A DNA stretch of 6,021 bases from positions 1-6,021 of the forward strand of contig JACPFE010000631.1 of assembly GCA_016183145.1 (NCBI GenBank), written 5' to 3'. The notes below the pieces were generated by a model that saw only the letters and a list, made by a program, of their open reading frames with translations, was not told the DNA's origin and ran no database searches. Source of the stretch: Deltaproteobacteria bacterium (GTDB taxonomy: Bacteria; Desulfobacterota; Binatia; UBA9968). This document shows positions 1 to 5,729 of the stretch, piece by piece. The translations under genes were made by a program, and so were the position numbers. The stretch's first letter is position 1. Each line of letters opens with the position of its first letter.

Positions 1-490
1 CGGATACGGTGAGAAGGGGGACACCTTTATTAATATAGATCTTCAGGTCTTTGTGTGGCAAAGATGCTCAACGCTGTTGGAGTACAAGCATTCGGAAATC
101 GCACCGCGGAGACGCGGAGGACTCAGAGAAAGAGACTTTGAAATAAAAAAATCTCTGCGAACTCTGCGTTCTCTGTGGTGAATCCCTGTTTTCCGATTTG
201 GTTGCGGCTGTGCCGCGCTATGAACTCCGTGCCTCTGCGGTGAACACTCTTCCACAGTAAACCCGGAAGAACCATCAAAACCACGTCATACAGAGGCGGA
301 GCGCCCTCGAACAAACCGCCATGGGCCTCGGCGCCGGTTAAAGCGTTGCCGTGCGCCGGGCAGTCAAGCCGATCAGGCATGATAAGATGCCGACCACTAA
401 CACGAGATACAATCGTGGCGGCGAGTTTGTCATAACCATTCACACGGGCGACGACGCTAAATCGGCGAGCTCGAATCAGAAGCCGGCGTC
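1..490. other. gene-poor region with a dispersed repeat
   Basis: I see no convincing gene here. The interval holds the inverted repeat described separately (92-244), a small hairpin at 48-64 (six-base arms tctttg/caaaga, five-base loop) and another at 376-391 (five-base arms ggcat/atgcc). The 376-391 hairpin lies about 100 bp downstream of the receiver gene in its direction of transcription and has no T-run, so it is not a clear terminator. Reading frames on the minus strand (43-255 and 123-443) run through the repeat and their encoded C-termini are repeat-derived, so I do not call them genes. Confidence 0.6.
92..244. repeat. dispersed inverted repeat (CACCGCAGAG-type family)
   Basis: Two near-identical arms face each other: 102-129 and 152-180. 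The reverse complement of the second matches the first over about 28 bases with a few mismatches and a one-base gap, around a 22-base AT-rich loop. The inversion extends outward to tcggaaa at 92-98 and tttccga at 190-196. A third half-unit (ctccgtgcctctgcggtgaa, 224-243) lies further right in the same orientation as the second arm. From general knowledge, this accgcagag/gcgcagag pattern is a widespread intergenic repeat in environmental genomes and is often mis-annotated as a small protein. Its mobility and function are unknown. An RNA copy would fold into a long stem. Confidence 0.75.
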
Positions 491-1060
491 TTACTTCTTG
501 CTTCCCGGCGAATCGATCGACCCTTCGACTCGAGCCCCGGCCTTGGCTGGGGGCTCTTGCTCAGGATTCCGCCCCACGGGCGTATTGGAAGGTGCCACGG
601 GCTTGCCCGTGGGGCTCCACTTTTCGATCTTGGAAACGACCTGGTTGGCGGTTTTGTCCCACTCCAGATTGCGCAGCTGGGTTCGAATGCGATTGAGCAG
701 ATCCTGGTTGTTGACCGGTTTGGCGACAAACTCGCTGACGCCGAGGTCCATGGCCGCAGCCCGTGTGTTCATGTCGTCCCGAGCGGTGAGCAGAATAACC
801 GGCACTGCGGGGCAGATATTCTTGAGTTCCCGAGCGACCTCGAGACCATCCATCCGTGGCATCATAACGTCCAATACGATGAGATCGACAGGCCGGGATT
901 TGACGATCGAAAGGCATTCACCTCCGCTAATCGCCCCGACCCCGACTAGACCGTGTTTCGAAAGCAGCAGCAGGAGAAACTCGAGGGCGCCCTTATTGTC
1001 GTCGACGACGAGCACCGTAGGGGCGGTTGCCGCCGGTGTTGGCTGTCCGGTGTTATCCAT
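491..1060 (-). CDS. stand-alone CheY-like response regulator receiver protein
   Basis: This is a cytoplasmic phospho-acceptor protein of a two-component system. Numbered from the TTG at 1081 (196 aa), it shows a complete receiver domain at about residues 22-140. The acidic pair is Asp27-Asp28 in VLVVDDN, the phosphorylation site is Asp71 in DLIVLDVMMPRMDG, the switch Thr is Thr99 in LLTARDD, and the conserved Lys is Lys121 in VAKPV. The last 45 or so residues are rich in Pro, Gly, Ser and charged residues and look disordered; no DNA-binding or enzymatic output domain follows. I prefer the ATG at 1060 (189 aa) because the TTG has no evident ribosome binding site; neither start has a strong one. 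It lies 29 bp (8 bp from the TTG) after the sigma-54 activator gene, so the two are probably co-transcribed and it may be translationally coupled. The partner kinase is not in the window. Confidence 0.9.
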   Translation of the reverse strand: MDNTGQPTPAATAPTVLVVDDNKGALEFLLLLLSKHGLVGVGAISGGECLSIVKSRPVDLIVLDVMMPRMDGLEVARELKNICPAVPVILLTARDDMNTRAAAMDLGVSEFVAKPVNNQDLLNRIRTQLRNLEWDKTANQVVSKIEKWSPTGKPVAPSNTPVGRNPEQEPPAKAGARVEGSIDSPGSKK

Positions 1061-1089
1061 AAGTGGCACCGCTTTCTTCAAGACTGTTG

Positions 1090-2163
1090 CTAGCGATCCT
1101 TCTCCAAGTCTGGGGCGGCTATAAACTCGGCGAACGGCTCGGCGAGTTCGGTCGCTTTTACCGCTTTGGCCGCGCTGCCGGTCGGCTTGCGCCGAAGCTT
1201 CTCCACAAGCGTGGTTCTTTTTAAGCCCAGCATGCGCGCCGCCGCGCTCTTGTTTCCGTTGGCCAGGCGGAGAGCCTCTTCCATGAGCCGAAATTGTAGC
1301 TGCTCCGTCGCTTTGCGCAAGTCGATATGCCCGCTGCCAAGCGTCGGCTGGGGAGTTTTCTTGTCGGAAAGGAACGAACGAATGTTGGCCGGCAGGTCTT
1401 TGAGGTCAATGACGCCATCCTGGCTCAGGATGACCAGCCTTTCGACGAGGTGTTCCATCTCCCGGATGTTTCCCGGCCAATCGTATTCCCACAAATAAAT
1501 CATCGCTTCACGGGAAAGAGTAACAGACATGCCATGTTTCCGACTGGAACATTCAAGAAAGTGATTGATCAGAAGCGGAATGTCCGAGCGACGCGCGCGC
1601 AACGGCGGCAGGTGAATGGGTATCACCTGCAGCCGAAAGAACAGGTCCTCGCGAAAGGTGCCCTTTTCGACCTGATGGGCGAGCCCTTTACTGGTGGAGG
1701 CGATGACGCGCACGTCGACGTTGACGGGCTGATCCGAGCCCACCGATCTCACGGCGCCGTCTTGAAGCACGCGCAAGAGTTTGGCTTGCAACGGCAGCGG
1801 CAGTTCGCCGACTTCGTCAAGCAGGATGGTTCCATGGTTGGCCAATTGAAACATGCCGGCGCGTGTGGAATGCGCGCCGGTAAATGCGCCGCGGGCATGT
1901 CCAAAAAGTTCGCTTTCGAGCAAATTCTCCGGGATGGTGGCGCCGTTCACCGGCATGAACGGTCGGTCGGCGCGTAAGCTTAGATGATGAATCGCCCGGG
2001 CGACCAGTTCTTTGCCCGTGCCGCTTTCGCCGGTGATCAGCACGGTCGCGTCGGTGACGGCCACTCGCCGAATGATCTCTCGAATGTTTTTGATCGAGGG
2101 GTGCTCACCGATCATCCCCGATGAAGGCAGCATAAGAAGTCGCGAATCTCCTTGCGGCGACAC
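1090..2163 (-). CDS. sigma-54-dependent transcriptional activator, AAA+ plus Fis HTH, no receiver domain
   Basis: An enhancer-binding ATPase that remodels RNA polymerase-sigma-54 closed complexes. The 357-residue protein has only about 18 residues before the AAA+ core. Walker A is GESGTGKE (45-52), the sigma-54-contacting loop GAFTGA is at 92-97, Walker B is TILLDEVGEL with Asp116-Glu117, arginine-finger candidates are Arg171 and Arg177 in GTFREDLFFRLQV, and the sensor II region is WPGNIRE (229-235). A Fis-type helix-turn-helix lies at about 302-326 (NGNKSAAARMLGLKRTTLVE). Sensor I reads VRVIASTS, with Ser158 where the family usually has Asn or His. NtrC-type proteins usually carry an N-terminal receiver or ligand domain; here it is absent, as in PspF, and a free receiver is encoded just downstream. 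The start given is a GTG; an in-frame ATG at 2133 is an alternative, with an AAGGAG 14 bases upstream, which is rather far. Its target promoters are not evident. Confidence 0.95.
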   Translation of the reverse strand: MSPQGDSRLLMLPSSGMIGEHPSIKNIREIIRRVAVTDATVLITGESGTGKELVARAIHHLSLRADRPFMPVNGATIPENLLESELFGHARGAFTGAHSTRAGMFQLANHGTILLDEVGELPLPLQAKLLRVLQDGAVRSVGSDQPVNVDVRVIASTSKGLAHQVEKGTFREDLFFRLQVIPIHLPPLRARRSDIPLLINHFLECSSRKHGMSVTLSREAMIYLWEYDWPGNIREMEHLVERLVILSQDGVIDLKDLPANIRSFLSDKKTPQPTLGSGHIDLRKATEQLQFRLMEEALRLANGNKSAAARMLGLKRTTLVEKLRRKPTGSAAKAVKATELAEPFAEFIAAPDLEKDR

Positions 2164-2235
2164 CGTTAACTACGGCGCTTTTCTAAAACCATGCGGGCGC
2201 GGACCGTCTAGACCGCCGACGACCGATAAGAACTA

Positions 2236-2264
2236 AATTTACGTGAAGCGAAAAGCTTTTGCAA
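2236..2264 (-). promoter_or_regulatory. possible sigma-70 promoter of the activator-receiver operon
   Basis: On the minus strand, TTGCAA (2264-2259) and TAAATT (2241-2236) are 17 bases apart, each matching the -35/-10 consensus at four of six positions. This would give a leader of about 65 bases before the GTG at 2163. It sits in the 205-bp divergent region between the regulator operon and the amidase gene. The match is moderate and the region is AT-rich, so chance is possible. I found no convincing promoter for the amidase gene on the plus strand. Confidence 0.25.
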
Positions 2265-2368
2265 TTCAGCCGTGGAATTCGATCGGCATGGCGCCCCATG
2301 TACGCGTGACAGTCTAAGCTTGCTTGATCGACACCGCGCGGGCTCATCGGATAGGCTCCGCACTTAAG

Positions 2369-3433
2369 ATGAGCCAGCAGGATGCAACCCGGTCGCGCGC
2401 CGCTCTCGGCGCCACAATCGATCTACGCCGCCAGCCCGACGCCACGCTACGCTCGACCCCCGAAACGGTTCTCTGGGGATACCTCGCCGCCAATTTGCCG
2501 CCCGCCCTGACCATCAAGTCCGGCGAGACCGTCGAGATCGAAGCGCTTTCGCATCAGGGCTTGACCACGAGCAAGAACCCGGAAGAATTTTTCGCCGGTT
2601 ACGGCATTTCCTCGAGCGAAGTTCTTGCCGACGCGAAAACGGTCTACGCCGAAGTAAAGCGGCCAAAGGGCGCCAGCGTGCATGTGCTCACCGGGCCAAT
2701 TTACGTCGAGGGCGCCGAGCCGGGAGATACCCTCGAAGTGCGGGTCCTCGACATCAAATTCCGCGTTCCGTACGGCGTCAATAATACCGGGCCCGGCAAG
2801 GGCGTGCTGCCGGCGCTTTTGAAAGAGCCGGCGGCGAAATTGATCCGCATCGATTTCGAACGCCGGGTCGCTCTATTTTCCTCCGACATTGAAATTCCGC
2901 TCAATCCGTTCATGGGCATCATGGCGGTGACGCCGCCCAAGAGCCTGGGGATGGTCTCTTCAACGCCGCCGGGTGCGTGGGGCGGTAATATGGATCTTAA
3001 GTTTTTGGGCATCGGCTCGACGCTCTATCTGCCGGTGTTCAACCAGGGCGCGCAATTTTTCACCGGCGACGGCCATGCGGTGCAGGGCGACGGCGAAGTG
3101 GACGGCGGGGCGATCGAGATTTCTCTCAAACCGACGCTGCAATTCATCGTCCACAAAGGCAAGCCGCTCAAACTGCCGCGGGCGGAAACGGCGACGGATT
3201 ATTTTACCACCGGTCTGAGCGTCGATCTCAACGAAGCGACGCGCATCGCTGTCCAAGAAGCGGTCGATTTTCTGCACGCGGAAAAGCGCCTGAGCGCCGC
3301 CGATGCCTACGCGCTCACGAGTCTCGCGGTGGATTTAGGAATCGGCGAAGCCGTCGATGTCGTCAATCTGGTGTACGCGAGGATTCCCAAAAATATCTTT
3401 CGCAGCAATCCGGAGTTTTGGTTCAAGGCATAA
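2369..3433 (+). CDS. acetamidase/formamidase (FmdA/AmdA) family protein
   Basis: A probable cytoplasmic amide hydrolase releasing ammonia from formamide, acetamide or a related small amide; the true substrate cannot be read from the sequence. Numbered from the ATG at 2369 (354 aa), family features run the whole length: TPETVLWGY near the N-terminus (29-38), TGPIYVEGAEPGDTLEVRV (108-126), the proline-rich PFMGIMAVTPP (180-190), GGNMDLKFLGIGSTLYLPV (205-223) and the signature GDGHAVQGDGEVDGGAIE (233-250). The C-terminal helical part DAYALTSLAVDLGI (312-325) is also typical. No signal peptide is seen. The frame is open back to a TTG at 2324, but that has no ribosome binding site, and the family core begins only at about residue 27, so the ATG is preferred although its own binding site is weak. 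It is divergent from the sigma-54 activator operon and shares orientation with the cupin gene. Confidence 0.9.
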   Translation: MSQQDATRSRAALGATIDLRRQPDATLRSTPETVLWGYLAANLPPALTIKSGETVEIEALSHQGLTTSKNPEEFFAGYGISSSEVLADAKTVYAEVKRPKGASVHVLTGPIYVEGAEPGDTLEVRVLDIKFRVPYGVNNTGPGKGVLPALLKEPAAKLIRIDFERRVALFSSDIEIPLNPFMGIMAVTPPKSLGMVSSTPPGAWGGNMDLKFLGIGSTLYLPVFNQGAQFFTGDGHAVQGDGEVDGGAIEISLKPTLQFIVHKGKPLKLPRAETATDYFTTGLSVDLNEATRIAVQEAVDFLHAEKRLSAADAYALTSLAVDLGIGEAVDVVNLVYARIPKNIFRSNPEFWFKA

Positions 3434-3508
3434 CGGCAGAGGTCCCTCTTTCTCATGCCGAGTCAAAGCAGTTAGTCAAAGTTCGCGGCGACGCCAGGTG
3501 AAATTTTT

Positions 3509-3663
3509 CTTCCCCCTTGAGAGACTGTGTCGTAATGAGAGAAAATCCCATAGATGTCATGCTGAGCGGAGCGAAGCATCTCGCATTTTCAGGATGTTGC
3601 GAAGGCGAGATTCTTCGGCTTCGCCTCAGAATGACATTAAGACACAGTCTCTGACGGGGGAAG
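3509..3663. mobile_element. 155-bp MITE-like element with 29-bp terminal inverted repeats
   Basis: The ends 3509-3537 and 3635-3663 are inverted copies differing at 3 of 29 positions; both outer ends begin cttccccc and share agagactgtgtc. Inside lies a second inverted pair: tgtcatgctgagcggagcga (start 3555, unit to about 3585) facing gcgagattcttcggcttcgc (start 3605, unit to 3636). These inner units belong to a very common dispersed bacterial repeat whose translation reads CHAERSEAS and which is often mistaken for coding sequence. No transposase is encoded and I see no clear target-site duplication. The element occupies half of the 313-bp gap between amidase and cupin, and as RNA would form a long stem that could attenuate readthrough. 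Whether it moves by a transposase acting in trans is inference. Confidence 0.7.
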
Positions 3664-3732
3664 ATGAAGATGGGGGTGCTGGCTTCTTCGCTGACAATTC
3701 GATAGTAGAGACAAAACGGTTACTGAATTCCT

Positions 3733-3738
3733 AAGGAG
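3733..3738 (+). promoter_or_regulatory. strong ribosome binding site of the cupin gene
   Basis: AAGGAG lies eight bases before the ATG at 3747, an ideal Shine-Dalgarno arrangement that fixes this start. No clear -35/-10 pair was found between the MITE-like element and this site, so the gene may depend on transcription from the amidase side or on a promoter I cannot recognise. Confidence 0.85.
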
Positions 3739-3746
3739 ACAAGGCG

Positions 3747-4838
3747 ATGGATATTGCTCCGCTGAACGAGAAGACCGGTTACGTGCGCTGGATGAAGCGC
3801 CAGGGGTTGCCGATTCACGTCGGCCACGGCATGGCGGATCTGCGCGCCCTCGAAGTCGCGCCCTATGAGCGCATGGGCGGCAGGGCGGCATTCGTTCACT
3901 TGCACGGCATGCAGGGGATCACCGGCGGATACATCGGCGAGATCCCGCCGGGGGAGGCACTCAAGCCGGAACGCCACCTCTACGAAGAAGTAATCTGCAT
4001 TCTGAACGGCCAAGGGGCGACGGAAATCTGGAACGATCAGGGCGGCAAAAAAATGTTCGAGTGGGGGAAGTGGAGTCTGTTCGCGCCGCCGCTGAACACT
4101 CTCCACCGGCTGGTGAACGGCTCGCGCGAGCCGGTGCGCTTCATGGCGGTGACCAACGCGCCGCTCGTTTTCGACGTTTACCGCAACGAGGACTTCGTTT
4201 TTAACTGTCCTTACGGCTTTTCGGACCGCTATTTCGGCGAGGAGAATTATTTCGCAGAGGGCAAGAAGCGCTACGTCAGCGGCATGATGAACATCTGGGA
4301 GACCAATTTCATTCCCGATATTAAATCGGCGCTGCTCGAAAGCCTCGATGTCAAAGGCGCCGGCTTGCGCCTGAGCCAGTTTGAGATGTCCGGCAACTCA
4401 TTGATCGGTCACCTCGGCGAGTGGCCGATGGGCAAATATCATAAGGCGCACTACCATGGTCCCGGCGCGATCATCGTCGGCTTGCAATCGGTCGGTTACG
4501 TTCTGCTCTGGCACAAGCAATGGGGCATCCGTCCCTACAGCGACGGCCACGAGGATAAAGTGATCGATATCAAGTGGGGCGAGGCGAGCATCTACTGCCC
4601 GCCCGGTGATTGGTTTCATCAGCACTTCAACACCGGCAAGGTGCCGGCGCGCCATCTCGCGGTGCGCTACGGCAGCCGCATTCATCCGCTGGGCTTCAAA
4701 GTCTCGCACCAGAAGACCGACGACGACGTCTTTCGCGGCGTCGATGAAGGCGGCTGGATGATCGAGTACAAAGACGAAGATCCTGAAATCCGCAAACGCT
4801 ATCAAGCGGCGCTGCAAGCGAACGGGGTAACCGTGTAG
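3747..4838 (+). CDS. two-domain cupin protein of unknown substrate
   Basis: A 363-residue protein with two cupin beta-barrels, resembling gentisate-dioxygenase-like or metabolite-binding bicupins; function is not assignable. First domain: motif 1 is GEALKPERHLYEEVICILNG (69-88) with His77 and Glu80/81 but Glu75 where the first metal-binding His is usual; motif 2 is FAPPLNTLHRLVN (112-124) with His120. Second domain: KYHKAHYHGPG (230-240) supplies His232, His235 and His237 but lacks the usual Glu after them; motif 2 is CPPGDWFHQHFN (284-295) with His291 and His293. There is no signal peptide or membrane segment. It follows the amidase gene in the same direction, 313 bp away across a MITE-like element, so a shared operon is possible but uncertain. 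Genes of this type often sit beside amidases, amidohydrolases or small-molecule transporters (general knowledge), which fits a catabolic role. The start is set by an ideal ribosome binding site. Confidence 0.85.
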   Translation: MDIAPLNEKTGYVRWMKRQGLPIHVGHGMADLRALEVAPYERMGGRAAFVHLHGMQGITGGYIGEIPPGEALKPERHLYEEVICILNGQGATEIWNDQGGKKMFEWGKWSLFAPPLNTLHRLVNGSREPVRFMAVTNAPLVFDVYRNEDFVFNCPYGFSDRYFGEENYFAEGKKRYVSGMMNIWETNFIPDIKSALLESLDVKGAGLRLSQFEMSGNSLIGHLGEWPMGKYHKAHYHGPGAIIVGLQSVGYVLLWHKQWGIRPYSDGHEDKVIDIKWGEASIYCPPGDWFHQHFNTGKVPARHLAVRYGSRIHPLGFKVSHQKTDDDVFRGVDEGGWMIEYKDEDPEIRKRYQAALQANGVTV

Positions 4839-4855
4839 TTTCTAGTCTCATGTTT

Positions 4856-4888
4856 CTGGTTTCTAGCTAAATTAAAGCTGGAAACTGG
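4856..4888 (+). terminator. hairpin after the cupin gene, possible terminator
   Basis: Thirteen-base arms 4856-4868 and 4876-4888 pair fully if three G-U pairs are allowed, around a seven-base AT loop, beginning 17 bases after the cupin stop codon. No T-run follows, so intrinsic termination is doubtful. The sequence tttctagt...tttctggtttctag just before it is locally repetitive, so the hairpin may be part of a dispersed repeat. Confidence 0.3.
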
Positions 4889-4926
4889 TGTCGTGAAACC
4901 GAAGTTCGCAAGATGATTCAAACGTC

Positions 4927-4997
4927 ATTCCGGGCAAGCTGGCGATTTAGCTTCAGCCTGAAGCTGATCCGCCTCTGGCGGAAGCGCGACCCGGAAT
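4927..4997. repeat. dispersed repeat folding as a multi-arm structure (ATTCCGGG...CCCGGAAT)
   Basis: The perfect eight-base outer arms attccggg (4927-4934) and cccggaat (4990-4997) enclose two further hairpins: agcttcag/ctgaagct (4949-4956 and 4958-4965) and tccgcc/ggcgga (4968-4973 and 4977-4982). Together they can fold as a three-arm junction. The flanking words gtcattccgggc and gacccggaatccagg are typical of a repeat family common in environmental bacterial genomes (general knowledge). Function is unknown. Confidence 0.6.
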
Positions 4998-5111
4998 CCA
5001 GGAGTTTTAAAGCCGCCGCTCTTCAGGGCGAGCACCGTGCCTAAACCGCGCGCCGAAAAAACCTTCTCGACATCGACTCTGCGCTCGATAACCTCAGAAC
5101 GGTTTATTTAA

Positions 5112-5193
5112 GGGCTACGTCCAAGGCTGAGAAGCGACGGCTCGCGAGCTTTGCGAGCAGGGCCGTACGTCTTTCTCAAGCCGCGAGTTAGGC
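5112..5193 (-). repeat. degenerate attC-like recombination site, downstream end of the TA cassette
   Basis: Read on the minus strand, R'' is GCCTAAC (5193-5187), a perfect RYYYAAC box that contains the TAA stop of the zinc-finger gene. After a four-base spacer comes L'' GGCTTGAGAA (5182-5173), which pairs with L' TTCTCAGCC (5133-5125) leaving one extra T, the extrahelical-base geometry of attC. The arms continue through an imperfect stem with an inner gctcgc/gcgagc hairpin (5140-5145 and 5153-5158). The expected R' box GTTRRRY is poor: GTAGCCC at 5118-5112 in the expected place, or CTTGGAC at 5125-5119. A terminator for the toxin-antitoxin operon is the alternative reading. The matching spacers and extra base in the better site at 5780-5837 support attC. 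Confidence 0.45.
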
Positions 5194-5427
5194 CGCACTT
5201 TTCGTGAAAGAGGCAACGAGAACGCGCTTTGCTTTGCCTCGGCTACGACGATTCTTGCGGATACGGTCGATTTCGCGGGCGGTGTCGGCGGTGAGGTACG
5301 ACTCATGACAACTTGAGCAATGGATGATGGGAATGTTCTCGATGATGACGAGACTGTCGCCGCGGCCAAAGCTCTTCGTCGTCTTCTTGTCAACGGCCGC
5401 TTGGGCCCCACAGAGTTCACACTTCAT
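5188..5427 (-). CDS. YgiT-type zinc-finger protein, probable antitoxin
   Basis: A 79-residue protein with two CxxC knuckles, Cys3/Cys6 (MKCELCG) and Cys37/Cys40 (HCSSCHESYLTAD), expected to bind one zinc ion. Between them is the family's SFGRGDSLVIIENIPII segment. The rest is an Arg/Lys-rich tail (REIDRIRKNRRSRGKAKR). This is the short YgiT-type family related to the N-terminal domain of the MqsA antitoxin; it lacks the MqsA helix-turn-helix. The gene begins six bases after the restored stop of the DUF4258 gene, the usual toxin-then-antitoxin order of such pairs, and its ribosome binding site lies in the end of that gene. The last residues (KSAA) and the TAA stop appear to come from the attC-like site, as is common for integron cassette genes. 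Antitoxin activity is inferred from family and context. Confidence 0.85.
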   Translation of the reverse strand: MKCELCGAQAAVDKKTTKSFGRGDSLVIIENIPIIHCSSCHESYLTADTAREIDRIRKNRRSRGKAKRVLVASFTKSAA

Positions 5428-5433
5428 GATTGT

Positions 5434-5720
5434 TCACTCCTCCTCACGATATACAGTCATGACGATCACCTTGCCTGTTGCACCCGTCTTCAAGACCACA
5501 CCTATGGGTTCACCCGAACGTCTGTACCCGTGAGAACGTATTTTCGCTCTCTAGTCGCACGGTCAACTTGTCGGTCGACGATTCGGCCTCTGAGTATGAC
5601 ATTCTCGATGTCTTCGTCCAGTACGTCATCCTCACCCATTTCTTCGAGCGCATGAATTGTAATGATATACTTGCGCTCGCGAACAAGCGATCGGAATCGC
5701 CTAAGCTCTCGCTCGAACAT
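5434..5720 (-). CDS. DUF4258 protein, probable toxin, interrupted by a one-base frameshift
   Basis: The N-terminal 65 residues read as a DUF4258 protein: MFERELRRFRSLVRERKYII, then THALEEM-like ITIHALEEMGEDDV and VILRGRIVDRQVDR. The frame as given stops at 5502 after 72 residues (ending TDVRVNP). The missing C-terminus is present in another frame directly after: YRRSGEPIGVVLKTG followed by ATGKVIVMTVYREEE and a TGA at 5434-5436. Adding one G to the GGG at 5529-5527 (minus strand) joins them into a 95-residue protein of normal family length, KYVLTGYRRSGEPIGVV across the join. So the gene is either a recent pseudogene or carries a sequencing error in a G run. DUF4258 proteins are commonly paired with YgiT-type zinc-finger proteins as toxin-antitoxin modules, probably with an RNase-like RelE/MqsR-type fold (inference). 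The start is 10 bases after a promoter -10 box. Confidence 0.8.
5437..5443 (-). promoter_or_regulatory. ribosome binding site of the YgiT-type gene
   Basis: GGAGGAG lies nine bases before the ATG at 5427 on the minus strand. It is also the coding sequence for the final Glu residues of the DUF4258 protein in its restored frame, so translation of the two genes is likely coupled. In the frameshifted version ribosomes would stop at 5502, about 60 bases before this site. Confidence 0.75.
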
Positions 5721-5729
5721 CCGGAAGCC

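Larger units (their letters stand above)
4839..5187. other. non-coding interval between cupin gene and cassette region
   Basis: No gene is supported in these 349 bases. From left to right it holds a hairpin just after the cupin stop (4856-4888), a structured dispersed repeat (4927-4997), about 110 bases (4998-5111) in which I see nothing recognisable, and the long imperfect stem of an attC-like site (5112-5193). Two gene sets converge here, the cupin gene from the left and the toxin-antitoxin cassette from the right. Confidence 0.6.

Noticed and set aside
2..176. Plus-strand frame open from the left edge, possibly the end of a gene
   Set aside because: Only the first 30 or so codons lie outside the repeat, and nothing in them is recognisable; it cannot be supported without the flanking sequence.
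123..443. Minus-strand open frame of 106 codons after the receiver gene
   Set aside because: It starts with GTG without a clear ribosome binding site, has no recognisable domain, and its last third is translated dispersed repeat (FTTENAEFAE).
351..1124. Plus-strand open frame of 257 codons
   Set aside because: It is antisense to the receiver gene, has no family-like features, and its composition is that of a shadow frame.
1327..1977. Plus-strand open frame of 216 codons
   Set aside because: Antisense to the AAA+ gene, whose catalytic motifs are intact on the other strand.
2177..2190. GG-N10-GC spacing suggesting a sigma-54 promoter for the activator operon (minus strand)
   Set aside because: Only the GG and GC dinucleotides match; the rest of TGGCAC...TTGC is absent, so chance is likely.
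3437..3448. agagg/cctct hairpin after the amidase gene as a terminator
   Set aside because: The stem is only five base pairs with a two-base loop and no proper T-run.
3357..3734. Plus-strand open frame of 125 codons
   Set aside because: It begins inside the amidase gene and continues through the MITE-like element; the CHAERSEAS stretch is the known repeat artefact.
4998..5111. Minus-strand open stretch as a gene remnant
   Set aside because: There is no start codon or recognisable family, and the frame continues into the ATTCCGGG repeat, so it is probably chance.
5527..5529. Programmed ribosomal frameshift in the DUF4258 gene
   Set aside because: There is no classic slippery heptamer at the join and no obvious stimulatory pseudoknot; a simple indel or sequencing error explains it better.
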